Part shown: piece after piece, positions 23,961 to 35,695 of the stretch | How the letters are laid out: each line of letters starts with the position of its first letter | Numbering within the stretch: the stretch's first letter is position 1 | Source: Auricularia sp. M13 | Taxonomy: Eukaryota; Basidiomycota; Agaricomycetes; Auriculariales; Auriculariaceae | Assembly (NCBI GenBank): GCA_037042915.1 | Contig: CM073193.1 | Location: 6,200,001 to 6,264,000, forward strand | Reading direction: 5' to 3' | Length of the DNA: 64,000 nt | Made by a program: the position numbers and the translations under genes | The notes under the pieces: model-generated | What the model was told of the DNA's origin: nothing | The model's input: only the letters and a program-made list of their open reading frames with translations | Database searches by the model: none

Positions 23961-26900
23961 GTGCGTCCGGACGCGCAGAAGAGTAACGAAAGGCATAGTT
24001 CGCCGCGCTGGCCGGTAATGTCAGCTGTGCGGTGGGGGCGCGCTGGCCCACACTCGCGAGATATAGCAGCGCAATCAACTCCATCTCAAGACTCAGAAAA
24101 ACACTCGGTGACGAAAGACAGGTCGGTACACACGGCTCCGTCTGTCGGAGCGGCGGAGACTCAGTCTGCCACTTCGTCCGCGTATGAAGACGACGGGGTC
24201 CCAGGCGGCAGGCACGATGCGTATAGCGGCGCTGCCCACTCGGAGAGTAACAGCAGCGCCAGCGCGCTTTCCTTTCCCTCTTCGCAACAAAACCCGCAGC
24301 TGCCATGGCAGCAACGGAGCGAAGAGATTTCAAATGGTGCCGAGCCTTCTCAGGCTGGCCCATTACTACAATATTCGGATAGCTGGCTAAGAAGCAGCCT
24401 TCCGCCTAGGTCGTCGATGACACCCACATCGCCATCAGCGCACGAGAGCACTACCAGTGTCTCATCGGCATCCAGTTCTAATCACGAACAAGACCCGATT
24501 CTGAACGGGAAAAATACCAAGGCGTATATTAAAATTGCGTCCGAGAATATAAGAGGAAGAGGTGCCCCGAAGATTGCAGGTAGCTTGAAGTGGAGGAAAC
24601 TGGCGGACGACATTCGGCGTGATAAAATAGGCATTTTTGCACTGCAAGAAACGCACCTTACGGATGAGTACGTCGATGAGCTACACCTCTTCTACAGTCA
24701 CTTGAGAATTGAAAATTCTCCCCTGCCTGGGAATCCGTCAGGCGCAGCGGGAGTCGCGCTAATTTTCAACAAGAACCTCACAAATCACAAGTCAGTAACA
24801 ACGCATGTGATAATCCCGGGGCGTGCGATAATCTCCACGCTGAATTGGCACAGAGGTGTCAACCTCTCGGTGATGGCAGTATACGCTCCGACCAACCAGA
24901 AAGCGAATGCGGAATTCTGGAATAAAATCAAGAGAGTGCTACGTGCCGACAAATCAATTCCGCGACCAGATGTACTGCTGGGGGACTTTAACTTCGTCGA
25001 GGATCCGCTAGATAGATTCCCCGCGAAGCTGTCCAAAATAGACGCTCCGGCGTCCTTCGACAAACTAAAAAAGCACCTGAAAGTCGCAGACGGATGGCGC
25101 CACACCTTCCCTGACAAGATCGAGTGGACATGGCGAAATACGGCGCGGACGACAATGTCGAGACTGGACAGGATATACCTCACCAGGACAGCGTTGGCGG
25201 CAAGCCGGGGCTGGGAAATTAAACTGTCAGGCATCAACAGAGATGACCACAGTAGGGTACAAGTGGAGCTGACAAACCTGGACATGCCAGATGTCGGCCA
25301 AGGTAGATGGACGATGAGAGAGTCACTCCTACGCGACGAAGCCTTCATGAAGGCCGCAAACGAGTTGAATAAAGCTGCACACCAGGATATTATTGACCAA
25401 GCCCTCGGCAATCGCACTGCATTACTGAACCCCCAAACTACATGGGCAAAGCTGAAGGAGGACCTTGTTTCCCTTGCGAAGCGACGCACGCGTGAGACAA
25501 ACTGCGCTCATCTCACACTGTCGAACAAAGCGCTGCAAGAACGCGAAGAGGGCAAGCAGAAAATGCGGCTGGCGGACACGCAGGAGCAGCGTGAGGCCGC
25601 AGCAAAGCAGGTCGCGAGAGCGGAGAAGAACATCCACGACATTAAACACAGGGTCCACTGCCGCACTCTCACGCAAAGAACGACGCGCGCATGGGCCGAA
25701 GGCGAGACAATGAACAAGTCCTGGTTCCGCTGGGCAAAAGAAGGCCAAGCTCGAGACACAATGCTGCAGTTGATCAAACCAGGTAGCGACCCGCCCGTTT
25801 ATGTAGTGGGCTCGAAGAGCATGGCGGAGCTAGCTAAAGAATACCATGACTCGATCCAGCTCAAGGATCTGGATATAGACGAGAACGGGCGAGCAGAAGC
25901 CACCACCGACGTTTTGGACCACATTGAACGTACCGTGAACGACCAGGACAGGGAGCGCCTCGAGAAGCCAATCGACGAAGAGGACGTGGTGGAGGCGATC
26001 CTCACCTCGAAAAATGGCTCTGCGGCAGGCCTCGATGGCCTTATATACGAGCTGTGGAAGGTGCTGCATGCCAGACACTGCAGCTCGAAGAACGGCGAGC
26101 AGCCGTGGGCAAATATTGCGGCGATCATCACAGCGCTCTTCCAGGACATTGAGAAACACGGGCTTGTAGAGAAATCCTCTTTCACTGAAGGGTGGCTATG
26201 CCCCCTGTACAAGAAAGGAGACAAGTGCGACATTTCAAACTATAGGCCCATCACACTATTAAACACAGATTACAAATTGTACACCAAGATACTCGCCATA
26301 AGATTGGCCAGGGCAGCGCCGGACCTCATCCACGAGTCGCAAGCAGGCTTTGTGAGAGGTAGGAACATAGCCGACCACACCAAAATATCTGCACTGATGC
26401 TGGACTACGCGGAGGCAATGGAAGTAAACGGCGCGATAATCGCGCTGGACCAGGAGAAGGCCTATGACCGCATACGGCATGATTATCTCCACGAAGTACT
26501 GAAGCGCTTCGGCTTCCCAGAACATTTCGTCAACCAAGTTAAAGTTCTGTACGAAAATGCGTACACATCGGTCATGATAAACGGGTTCTTGAGCTCGCTT
26601 CCGAGTGACGCGGGGGTCCGACAGGGCGACCCCTGTCCTGCCTATTGTTCAACCTGGCAATTGAACCATTGTCAGCAATGATGCGCAGGTCGAACCTGCG
26701 CGGCTACCAAATCGAGGGACTGCAAGAGAAATTAATCGCGACCTTATACGCGGATGACACCACCGTCTACCTGCACGAGGACGACTCATACGATCTTCTG
26801 GCGTCAATCCTCGATAGCTGGTGTCTCGCGTCAGGCGCGAAATTCAACGTCGCAAAGACTGAGATCATTCCCCTGGGCTCTAGAGCATATCGCGCAGAGC

Positions 26901-29401
26901 TAATCGAGTCGCGGCGCCTCAGCCCGGTTTCGGCGCCCTTCCCAGACGGAGTGAGAATCGCCACGGACGGCGAGCCAACGCGTATTCTTGGGACTTGGCC
27001 TGGGAACGGCGTAGAAAATGCGAACGCCTGGTCGGTCATTATGGACCGCATACAAGACGCATTCGAAAAATGGGAACGGCGACGTCCGAGCATGAACGGC
27101 AGGAGCATGCTGTCGCAGGTCATAGTAGGAGGATACACACAATTCCTGACGGCAGCTCAGGGCATGCCTACAAAAATGGAACAGAAACTAGACAAACTCA
27201 CGTTGGACTTCCTGTGGGGAGGAGCACGAAGACACCCAATCAATATGGACGTGCTCCGCCAACCTAAAGACAATGGTGGGATAGGCCTGTTCTGCGCTGA
27301 GGAAAGAAACGAAGCCCAGTATCTCACGTGGGTAGGAGCGTACCTCGCAAAGCCTGAAGTGCGCCCGACCTGGGCCTTTATTGCCGACCATATTTTCAGA
27401 GCGGCTATTATAGGAAAAGACCGCAGATTAGTTCCCACAGATGCAAGAATAAACCCCTTTTACCAGGCGTGGCGGACGAATCCAAAGAAACTGCCTTTTT
27501 TTATGCGACAAATGGTTAGAGTGGCAAAAAAGCACCAGCTTGTCCTCGACGCACCGGTGATCTCATCGGAAGTTCGGGAATCAATGCCAATCTGGGCTCA
27601 CCCAGCTCTGGCGGATCCGGACGCGCTGAGGCGCGGTAAGCCAGAGATCAGATGCATACGACGCCACCATGCAGTGAGAACTGTGGAGGACCTGGAAGAA
27701 CTAGCTGAGCCGGACCACGAGGATCACGAGGCCGCCACTGACTGCGCGTGCGAGGACTGCATGACGGACCGTGCAGAAGGATGCAGGAAACCATACCGGT
27801 GTCAACTCCTCGCCGAAGATATTTTGAGCAGCATCATGGGCAAATGGAACACCTCCACAGCATGCGCAGAAGTGAAGCCGGATTTATGGACGGTCTTCGA
27901 AGACCAGCGCGCGAATGCGATAGCAGATGGCGAGGCCATAGTTTTTGATCCACGTCTAGACCCTGGCGACGACGCCGCAGACTACTATCGCGCATTTGTC
28001 GATTCCCTGGCCTTACAAGGCAGGAGCGCGGCCGAAACTATGCGAGCTGCAGCAGTAGAAAGAGAACCGTCCGCCTTGATACCAGAACCTATCCAAGCAA
28101 TCATCTACGGCGCGATGTGTCTAGCGGACACGAACGATGCACGTGGGGGTTACGCCGTTGTATTCCCAGACGGCGATGCTGAAGACTCTGCAGGCTTTTG
28201 CCCTGGCATGCAACACAGCTACATTAGAAGCGTAGCGATCGCGGCGATCGTCGCGATATCTCAGGTCCCGGCGAACCAGCCCCTGCACCTCGTATCGACC
28301 TGTAAACAGCTCGTCATGGTGCTGACAACACGCCTCCACTTCCACGAATCTCGAGGCTGGCTGGATATGCCGCGGGAAGCAGATGCCCTGCGCGCAGCAG
28401 TCTGCGCCCTGCGTGCGCGCACGGCGGAAACTACTTTCACCTTCATCAATAAAAAAAGAGCCCAGCACTGGCCGCAGATTTGTGATGCGAAGAAGACGGC
28501 GGAAGTTGCGGCGGACCTAGGGCCCGTACGCGAAGTCGACATGCTGAACTTTGTAAGCTTTGATAAGCCTGGGTTATCTATCCAAGGTATATCACAGAAT
28601 CTGGCACATCGGGCCATCAAGTACGCGAAGCTGGCCAAGTCCGGAACCCGGCGAGCGACGGCCGCGAATATCGAAATGGTAAAAGGGAGCCTTGCGCGGG
28701 CTCGGGGCCACGCGCCGACCACAACACAAATATGGAACAGCCTACGGACGCGGGATTTCTCACGAAATGTCAGGAATTTCATGTGGAAATGCCTGCATGG
28801 CGCACATAAAGTCGGCGAGTATTTCAGCAACATGCCGGAGCCATGGCGAAGTTACGCGCGATGCCCGACGTGCGAAGTTACGGAATCAATGGAACATATA
28901 CTTCTAGAATGCCCAGATACGCCGCACGAGCTCATATTGGGCCTGGTCCGACGGTTTTTTGCGCACAAACGGATCAAGGTGGATATTGATATGGGCATGA
29001 TCCTGGGCTGCGGGACGATGCACGTCGGAAATTTTAGCAGTAACCGTTGCAAGGCGGCCGAAAGAGCCTTCCGCATAGTTGTATCGGAATCCGCGTTCCT
29101 CATATGGAAGATGCGATGTGAGAAGAGGATCGAGCATTCGGAGGATCCTGACTGGACTGTTTCCAACGCCGAAGCTCGCGCGCGCTGGGTTAGAACAATA
29201 AAGCTACGCAGCCTCAGGGACAGGCTCCTGTCCAACCGCCAGCGTTACAAGCACTGGCCGGTCTCGGAATGGTTGGCCAAGGAAACTTGGATGAATTGCC
29301 TCAACATGGACAATTACTCGTTTGCCGCGATAGAAACTGCACGATGGCGACCCGGAGTTTTAGTGGGTACGGGAGGCGCCCAAGCCACAGGAGTGGGTTG
29401 A
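23961..29401 (+). pseudogene. LINE ORF2: endonuclease, reverse transcriptase, RNase H-like, zinc motif; one frameshift
   Basis: The endonuclease domain, about 24520-25290, has LQETH, VLLGDFNFVEDP and the terminal RDDHSRVQ. Reverse transcriptase, about 26020-27150, has LYKKGDKCDISNYRPITLL, AGFVRGRNIADH, ALDQEKAYDR, the catalytic TLYADDTTVY and the thumb region. A one-base loss in a C run near 26632 (after VRQGDP) shifts the frame in the middle of RT. The two open frames are 23961-26681 and 26645-29401. Next comes an RNase H-like fold (about 28080-28520) that lacks most active-site acids. A CX2CX7HX4C motif (CPTCEVTESMEHILLEC) near 28863 closes the protein. The first ATG is used, but the real start may be later. 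Confidence 0.88.
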
Positions 29402-29581
29402 GCAGCCTCCAAGCCCCACACTTACCTACCAGGTGTGTTAAAGGCCATTTCTCCGGGCGGAGACGTCGCCCCAACGTTTTATATGCGAGCGGCTAGCGCC
29501 GCTCGTCTCAGCCGTCCGCCTCACAGCGGACAAGGAGACTCTCTGGGTCACTTTGTGATTGCAGACGTCTCTGACGCTCCA

Positions 29582-29612
<31 letters not shown>
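29402..29612 (+). other. LINE 3' untranslated region, hairpin and poly(A)
   Basis: About 180 nt after the ORF2 stop, then a run of about 30 A from 29583. A perfect 7-bp stem GAGCGGC/GCCGCTC with a TAGC loop lies at 29487-29504. It may serve as a reverse-transcriptase recognition structure, but that is inference. Confidence 0.75.
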
Positions 29613-29614
<2 letters not shown>

Positions 29615-29851
29615 AGCTGGAGCGTGCTTTGCAATGAAGGACCTCAACAGCCAGGCGGGCTTCGATCGTTCTGCTGGGCTGGGCTGTGAATCGTCGTTGC
29701 CCTCATACAGTGGGGTGACTCGAACAGTAATGTTGACGCGTCCTCCATGCAATAGGTCGATGTTGTATGTCATGGAGTATAAGTCGTTGAGGTACGCTGC
29801 AAAGTCGAAGTGTGGCGTAGTGGACGACATAAACACAGGCACTCGCCCCAA
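29613..29851 (-). pseudogene. Choline/aminoglycoside-kinase-like gene, 5' part (split by the LINE)
   Basis: N-terminal lobe of the kinase whose remainder lies at 16630-17809. Reading from MSSTTPHFDF (ATG at 29830; an in-frame ATG at 29851 is possible) it shows a short N-terminal helix. The Gly-rich nucleotide loop IDLLHGGRVNITVRV follows, then the strand with the ATP-binding lysine (FIAKHAP). The frame then runs into the poly(A) tail of the LINE on the opposite strand. The 14-bp duplication at 29613-29626 is shared with 17796-17809, and coding phase is the same on both sides. Together the pieces give a family-typical order: G-loop, Lys, EARAL, HGD loop, DWE. Confidence 0.82.
29626..29627. repeat. 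Right edge of the LINE target-site duplication (29613-29626)
   Basis: GAAGCTGGAGCGTG follows the poly(A) tail at 29613-29626 and is identical to 17796-17809. The zero-length coordinate here marks the boundary where single-copy host sequence resumes. Confidence 0.8.
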
Positions 29852-30239
29852 TGCAGTGATGCACGACGCGGGCTATGTTTGCGTGAGAATATGTAGCTGT
29901 GAGATTGCAGACAGGACGATGCAAGCAGTTCTTTGTACTCATGAGGTGCATGGCATAAAGCTGCCGGATGGGCCAATAATTGCGCAGATGAAGCGCAAAG
30001 AAGTACAGAAGATACCCTGTAAATGCCCCCTCCTCCATTTTCAACATGCCAGACGTATGATTTCTCGGCAGGAAGGATGGAAATGGGCTCAACGAGGGAG
30101 CATTGCGCAGTTCGCGATTAGGCACCCCATTACTGCAAAGAATAGCAGCCCTGGATCTTTGCAGTTGTGGTAACCAATTAAAGAGCATGGAATGCTAGGG
30201 ATGAGTTAAGATTTTTGAGTTAGAAGGACTTGGAAGAGG
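29852..30239. other. Divergent promoter region between the kinase gene and LCB3-like gene
   Basis: The two host genes face away from each other here, so both promoters should lie in this stretch. I recognise no specific motif, repeat or RNA gene. Confidence 0.5.
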
Positions 30240-32304
30240 ATGACAACGGAAGCATCACTACATGATTTCGGGCGCCGGCGCTTTGGGTTCCGCATCCCGG
30301 AGAGCCCCGGCAGTGCAACACTCCGCCAGTTGGCTGTATTACTCCACCGCGACGCCCAGGCTGCGGCAGTCATGGAGCATCCTGTCGTCTCTGCCCAGGC
30401 CCGCGCCAACTTCTACGGGCTCACACGCGAGCTCAGCGACGACGGCAAGACCACGCCTGGCATAGACGACATCTCGCCCGAGCTCGTCGACCAGGTCGCT
30501 GATGAGCGTCCGGGCACGCAACCAGACGAGGTCTATGCCGCAGCTATGGCTCCCTGGCGCTACGCACTGCGTGCTTGGGTCGTGCGGTCGCTGGAGAAGG
30601 AGTCGCGCTGGTTAGGAGCGATGCAGGTTTGCCTGACGACTGCTCCTAAACCTTGTACCCTGACCCCTTGCATAACATAGGACCGTCTGCGCTCCCAGTG
30701 GCTGGATAACTATTTCGTGTACACTTCTTCGCTGGGCGTATGTTCCTGTTCATACGCAGTTGAGAATGCATTTACTAATCACGGGGGCTCAGACGCATAC
30801 GTTCTTCCTCATCTTCCTCCCTGCTTGCTTTTTCTTCGGGGGTGACGAGGCAGGCCGAGGGTAAGCGAGCCCTTAATATTTTCTGTTAAATTTGACTTTC
30901 TCTCAGGCTGATCTACATGCTTTGCATCGGCGTCTACTTGTCCTCATTTGTCAAGGATCTCGTTTGTGCTCCGCGGCCATTTGCGCCACCCGTCACGAGA
31001 CTTAGTGAGTCCATGACAGTCAAGCATCCTCTGCAAACTGTCGTCTGAACAAGTGCCAGCGATTGGAACGCACCACCTGGAATATGGTTTCCCTTCGACG
31101 CACTCTACAAACAGCGTCTCCATGGCGCTTTACGGCCACTCCATCGTCTACAAGCTTTACTCGTCCAATGCCATAGAGTCTTGGGTATATTACACATCCG
31201 CCGCTGTTCTGGCCTGGTACACGTTCACAATCGTATTTGGCCGGCTCTACACTGGCATGCACAGTATCACAGACTGTGTAGTGGGTACCACTCTGGGGTC
31301 TACCATCTGGTTGCTGCATCACACTCTGGGAGATGCCGTGGACCACTGGATGATCAATGCTGGATGGCAAGGTCCGTAGTCTTCCTCCATAGAGAAACGT
31401 CCTTAACACGATCCTTCAGTCCCGGCTGTTGTCATTCCTGTCGGTGAGCGAGTCGACACTATCAACTGCGGCATGGACTTACCTGAGCGACAGCATTGAT
31501 CATGGTCAACCAACATCCTCAACCGGTGGATGATTGTCCCTGCTTCGAGGACGCCATCGCGTGCATTGCCGTCGTCATGGGTGCTTTCCTGTCCCGCTGG
31601 CACTCCGTCAATGCTGGCCTCGATTTTGCGAGCGACTTCTTCTCGTCAAGAACCCCAGGCTGGCAGATGCGCGACTGGCAAGAAGGGACTGTGTGGATCG
31701 CCGTCAGCACCGTCAAGCTCATTGCTGGTAGATAAATCTTTATTTTCCCTGCAATGCATGCTGACGAGTGTAGGCATGCTTGTTATCGGCACATGGCGCA
31801 TGCTCGTCAAGTTCCTCATGCACACCATCCTGCCGCCTATTTACCGTGTGTTCGCGCGCATCGCGACGCTGCCCAACCGTCGCTTCTACACGCCCGCCAC
31901 GGACTACTCGAAGGTGCCCAATGCGCTGCAGCCCATCCCGTCCGTTATCGACCTGCCGTCGACGTTGCACGCACATTCGACTACGACCCTGCCCCATGCC
32001 CATATCTACCGCAAGTTTGGCGAGGGCCCTAAGCTGCGCAGCTCCAAACGGAGCGGCTACTCGACGCCCCTCAACAAAGAGTACTCTGAGTACTCCGAGG
32101 CCGGTGCATCTATCCTAGATTCCGACATCGAGGTCGTGAAGCATTACGACGCTGATGGTAAGCTTCATCTGTATCCCTACCGGCTGGTGCTGATGTCTTC
32201 CCTGCCCAGTCTTGACAAAAGTTATCGTGTACTGCGGCATCGCAGTCCTCGCGACTGAGGTTGTGCCGATTGGTTTCGAGTTGCTAGGTCTGGGATTGTA
32301 CTAG
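30240..32304 (+). CDS. LCB3: Sphingoid long-chain base phosphate phosphatase
   Basis: Membrane PAP2-family phosphatase that removes phosphate from dihydrosphingosine/phytosphingosine 1-phosphate in the ER, recycling bases into ceramide synthesis. Nine exons: 30240-30626, 30681-30737, 30793-30860, 30907-31004, 31060-31371, 31420-31443, 31494-31727, 31774-32157 and 32210-32304. They give 552 residues. The three active-site motifs are visible: KDLVCAPRP, YGFPSTHS and GRLYTGMHSITDC. Hydrophobic helices surround them (HTFFLIFLPACFFF, IYMLCIGVYLSSFV, YYTSAAVLAWYTFTIVFG) and a last one lies at the C-terminus (VIVYCGIAVLATEVV). HPQPVDDCPCFEDAIA is typical of fungal Lcb3/Ysr3. All phases join. The start is uncertain: the first ATG adds about 45 residues before the in-frame MEHPVVSAQ. 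Confidence 0.93.
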
Positions 32305-32624
32305 GTCTTCCCCGTCGTGCGCTGGTATTTGTCAACAAGTATATGTACTGGGACCGATCATACTTCCCCGGCCTTTATTAACTTTGCCCATCGTCTCGCT
32401 TTGGATATCGCCACGTAGATTTGCTCATCTGCGCCGCGCCAGCACGTTTTGATTGCCATGGTCGTCATTTATAGAGCGCTATATACCTAGATGACAATAA
32501 CGATCGTAGTTGACTCGAGGTCATATCATCCAGAGCTCTAGTACAAGGATGCGTAATACAATACAGGAGGCTTTGGGTCAGAGGTACACAAGTGTTGCTT
32601 TCTTTACTGATCAAATAGTGGCTT
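32305..32624. other. Convergent intergenic region
   Basis: Shared 3' flank of LCB3-like (plus strand) and the F-box gene (minus strand). Nothing else is recognised. Confidence 0.5.
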
Positions 32625-34229
32625 TCAGAATGTGCTCGCAATCTCATGGTCACCGATGAATTCGAACGGCTTGCTAGACAGGCGAGCAGACGGAAACCTA
32701 CCTCGATTGAGCAGGATAAGTCTGTCGAAGAGGCCCGTGTGGCGCGTTTCGTAGGCCTCATTGGTAACCAGCGCGGAATCCACGACCACAAGCTCGCGCA
32801 GCGGTCGTTGATAGCCGTGCAAGCGAACCGCCACGATCGCTGCAGCCAGGGTCCAGTGGGAGGACCCGTAAGTATACGAAGGACGCGCCAGTGGATGCAG
32901 CGCAGCGTCGGTGATCTCTATGACGACTGTCACAAGGCGCGGGCAGAGAACGGAGCGCTGTCTGTTGCCGAAGTGCAGTGCGGTCCCGACGAGATAGAGC
33001 TCCTCCAGGGCGAGGAGCTGGATATCGGAACGGCTGTTGAGCGCATCCACCCATTCCTCAACATCTACCCTTAACGCGCGGAGTGCGTCGAAGCAGGGCA
33101 GCGTCAGCAGAAGGCGCATAGCTATGCATGGAAAGATAAGTTGAAATCCGCGCTCGTCTTCGAGGCGAAATAGAGGTATTTCCCACAAGCTGCGCCGACA
33201 GTGTCGGAGGTCCAGAAAGCGGATAGTCTGCAGGTGCGGCAGGGAGTTCTGTATAATCTCCTGGAGGGTCGACGTGGCGATGAACTCTATATCTAACACG
33301 ATATAGAGAAGCGAAGGGGATGAAAGACGGCGCAAGAGCAATGAGAGCTCTCTCGTTTCGAGATGTTCTCCGGACAACAACAGAGTATCCATATCATGTA
33401 CGATGGGAGTGCCGTCTTCAATCCACTCTGTTCGGGAAACCCATGGGTTGGGCAGCATATACAACGCGAGGTTTCTGAGCAGGGGGTTCCTCAGCACAAT
33501 GGAGGAAATGTGCGCGATTTGCCAGTCACGGGGCCAATCAAGCGCCAGGGATCGCAGAGCTGTGCAGGGCGTCCAAAGTGCAGCTGAGAAATCTACACCA
33601 CGCAGGATAAGATGCTGAAGAGAAGCATGAACAATGCTGGTGGGTGCGCGTAGTGCGATGGTCAATTGGCCGTCGAGCTCCCGGTTCCAGTCAATGTGCA
33701 GTATCCGCAGCTGGTGGTCTCCAGGTAGTGCCAGTGTTATAGGCTGAGGAGGCATTTCTCCTGGTAGCAGGGATATAGGAGTGTCGGACCGTAGGTTGAG
33801 TTGATTTCTGGCTGGCCGGATGGAAAGGTGGCGCACTCGATACATGTGAGGCGAGATAGCATCGATGAGGTCGGGTGCTGCAGGCCTTTCACAATCGCGA
33901 TGACGATTGAGACGAATGGAAATTGGCGCGGCGCGGGAGAGGGCTAGTAATTCACGCAGGGCATCCATGCACTCGCCTCCAAGCTCAACGTCGGTCCATA
34001 ACGATGGTGTCTCGAATCCGAGTAAACGCCAATAATAGCAGACATGCGTGATGATGACGAGCTCTAAGGCAGGAAAGAGCGAGAATATGCGTACCAGCAC
34101 GTCTGCAGGTAACTGGTTGACGCGGGTGTCGCGAGCTAGACGAAGTCTTTGTTCGCTATGTAGCGCGTCGAGGTGGTGCAGGACGTCGCGCCGAAGTAAC
34201 TCCATTGCACGCACACACGCGTCTTTCAT
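32625..34229 (-). CDS. F-box/leucine-rich protein
   Basis: 534 residues, single exon. N-terminal LHSEQRLRLARDTRVNQLP leads into the F-box (LPADVLVRIFSLFPALEL, ITHVCYYWRLLGFETPSLW). Nearly the same opening occurs in the F-box gene at 43405 (HSQLRLRLSAASRINQLP), so the two are paralogues. The middle holds irregular leucine-rich segments (LQHLILRGVDFSAALW, LRSLALDWPRDWQ, LEELYLVGTALHFG). An SCF-type substrate adaptor is the likely role; the target is unknown. It converges tail to tail with the LCB3-like gene, 320 bp away. The frame is intact. Confidence 0.85.
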   Translation of the reverse strand: MKDACVRAMELLRRDVLHHLDALHSEQRLRLARDTRVNQLPADVLVRIFSLFPALELVIITHVCYYWRLLGFETPSLWTDVELGGECMDALRELLALSRAAPISIRLNRHRDCERPAAPDLIDAISPHMYRVRHLSIRPARNQLNLRSDTPISLLPGEMPPQPITLALPGDHQLRILHIDWNRELDGQLTIALRAPTSIVHASLQHLILRGVDFSAALWTPCTALRSLALDWPRDWQIAHISSIVLRNPLLRNLALYMLPNPWVSRTEWIEDGTPIVHDMDTLLLSGEHLETRELSLLLRRLSSPSLLYIVLDIEFIATSTLQEIIQNSLPHLQTIRFLDLRHCRRSLWEIPLFRLEDERGFQLIFPCIAMRLLLTLPCFDALRALRVDVEEWVDALNSRSDIQLLALEELYLVGTALHFGNRQRSVLCPRLVTVVIEITDAALHPLARPSYTYGSSHWTLAAAIVAVRLHGYQRPLRELVVVDSALVTNEAYETRHTGLFDRLILLNRGRFPSARLSSKPFEFIGDHEIASTF

Positions 34230-34784
34230 ATCTACACTGGAATGGAGACTTTGTGTTTTTAGATGTCACTCATTTGGGCAAATTATTACGGTAGGTACCT
34301 GGAAACGCCACCGGGTGAATATCTGGTATACACCTGATCAAACTCTTCTGTCAACAGGGATCGAAATGCAGAAATGAACGTCGTCGACGGCGCGTCATTC
34401 ATTGAAGAAGACATGGTGGTCAATGTAGAGGCCCCAACTTGAGGAGTGTGGCGAACGGTGTGAGTTCAAGAGGCGGACGTAGCCGGCCGGACCGGCGGAC
34501 CATCATCTGCACTTGCGTGTGGTACTTTCCTTGTACTTGCGTGGGAATTCGATGCTCATGCCCATGTGTGCTCGTTACTATGTTAAAGCAGCGACCTTAA
34601 GCGATAAAAGGAATTTGTTTAACTAGACATGATAAGGGCAAATTGGGCAGCCCTTGCCAAGTTATAAGCGACATGATGCACATTGCAGTCACACTCCTCC
34701 CGAGTCTGGTGGGAACTTGAAAGTTCCATAGATGCAAGCCGCATAGTATAGCGCTACGTTCTGCTTTGCTGAATGTACCACAGC
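34230..34784. other. Intergenic, nothing recognised
   Basis: Promoter side of the F-box gene at 32625-34229. It is AT-richer than coding DNA, with no repeat or RNA gene seen. Confidence 0.4.
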
Positions 34785-35574
34785 CTAAATGCCGTCTGTT
34801 AGAAATGTGTGGGCAGAGTGCGTTATTCGTGTGCGACGACGCTGGCAGGCCGCCCGAAGGCCTGCGATGAGCTCATGCGGGCAGGAAGGCATAGACGCCT
34901 CGCTGATTTGGGGATGCTGAAAGGTGAGCTCGCGTAGCGTCGGCCCTGGAAATACTGGTAGCAATTTTTGCAGGCCCACCTCCTGCTGCGGCACTGGGTG
35001 CCCAGGGATGTCGTACCATTCGAGGCACAGACAACGCAGCGACGCCTTTCAGGCGCTCAACAGCTCGGAAGCGTCCACAAGATCAGCCGTGTCCAAGACC
35101 AGCCTCTGGAGGCGTGGCGACCTCAGGTTTGCCGCGAATGTTCGGGTAGACCAGCATCGTCACACAATTGCCCTGCTCGAGGCATGCCATGAGTCGCGCG
35201 GTTACTTGGATGGGCGGCAGCACTAGCCACTCAATCTGTGCGCGAGACTGGTCGAAGAGGTGGCAGAAGAACAGTTCATCTGCTCTGAAGCAACGATAGG
35301 CGAGCCTGCGCAGCCTGAATGTAGTATACTGCGGGAATCGCAACGTCTTGCGGAACAGTTCCTGGCCCGTCGTGCCGTGAAAGAGGTGACGAACATCAGT
35401 ATCTGGGAATTGGATAGGGGAGACCTCGAGCACTTCGAGACGCGGCGTATTGAGCAGCATGGCGGCGATGAAGATACTGGAGAGCGGATTTCCGATTCGC
35501 AACTGTCGCAATTCGGATAGTGGGCAGATCTGCAGGCCCTTGTACGGTCTGGCGGCGTGTCCCAAAAAGTGCAA
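34785..35574 (-). pseudogene. Truncated F-box/LRR gene relic
   Basis: Leucine-rich segments remain (LSELRQLRIGNPLSS, LNTPRLEVLEVSPIQFPD, FRLRRLAYRCFRADELFFC, RLQRLVLDTADLVDASELL, LRCLCLEWYDIPGHP, LRELTFQHPQI), but no F-box is present upstream. A frame change near 35140 and one in-frame stop near 35055 break the reading. It belongs to the same family as the flanking F-box gene. A truncated, decayed duplicate is the simplest reading; the 5' part may have been lost when the neighbouring inverted-repeat element arrived. Confidence 0.7.
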
Positions 35575-35695
35575 GTTAGCTATGAGGATTGACCAAGTGT
35601 GATGAGTCCTGATAACAGGGTCAGCCGACCCCCTGCCTGATCAAACAGCTTCAGGGGGAATACTCGCTTATAGGCCTATTATACGGCTGACAAGG

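Larger units (their letters stand above)
17810..29612 (+). mobile_element. LINE (non-LTR retrotransposon), 11.8 kb, with poly(A) tail and target-site duplications
   Basis: Bounded by identical 14-bp direct repeats and ending in a run of about 30 A. Order of parts: a 3.1 kb 5' region, ORF1 with a zinc knuckle and RGG tail, ORF2 with AP-like endonuclease, reverse transcriptase, an RNase H-like domain and a zinc motif, then a short 3' region with a hairpin. The class fits endonuclease-bearing fungal LINEs of the Tad1-like group, but the clade is not proven here. It lies antisense in an exon of a kinase gene. ORF1 shows two frame breaks and ORF2 one, so this copy is probably not autonomous. The perfect duplications still point to a fairly recent insertion. 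Confidence 0.92.

Noticed and set aside
29582-29612. Poly-lysine or poly-phenylalanine coding stretch
   Set aside because: It is the LINE poly(A) tail read through by chance frames.
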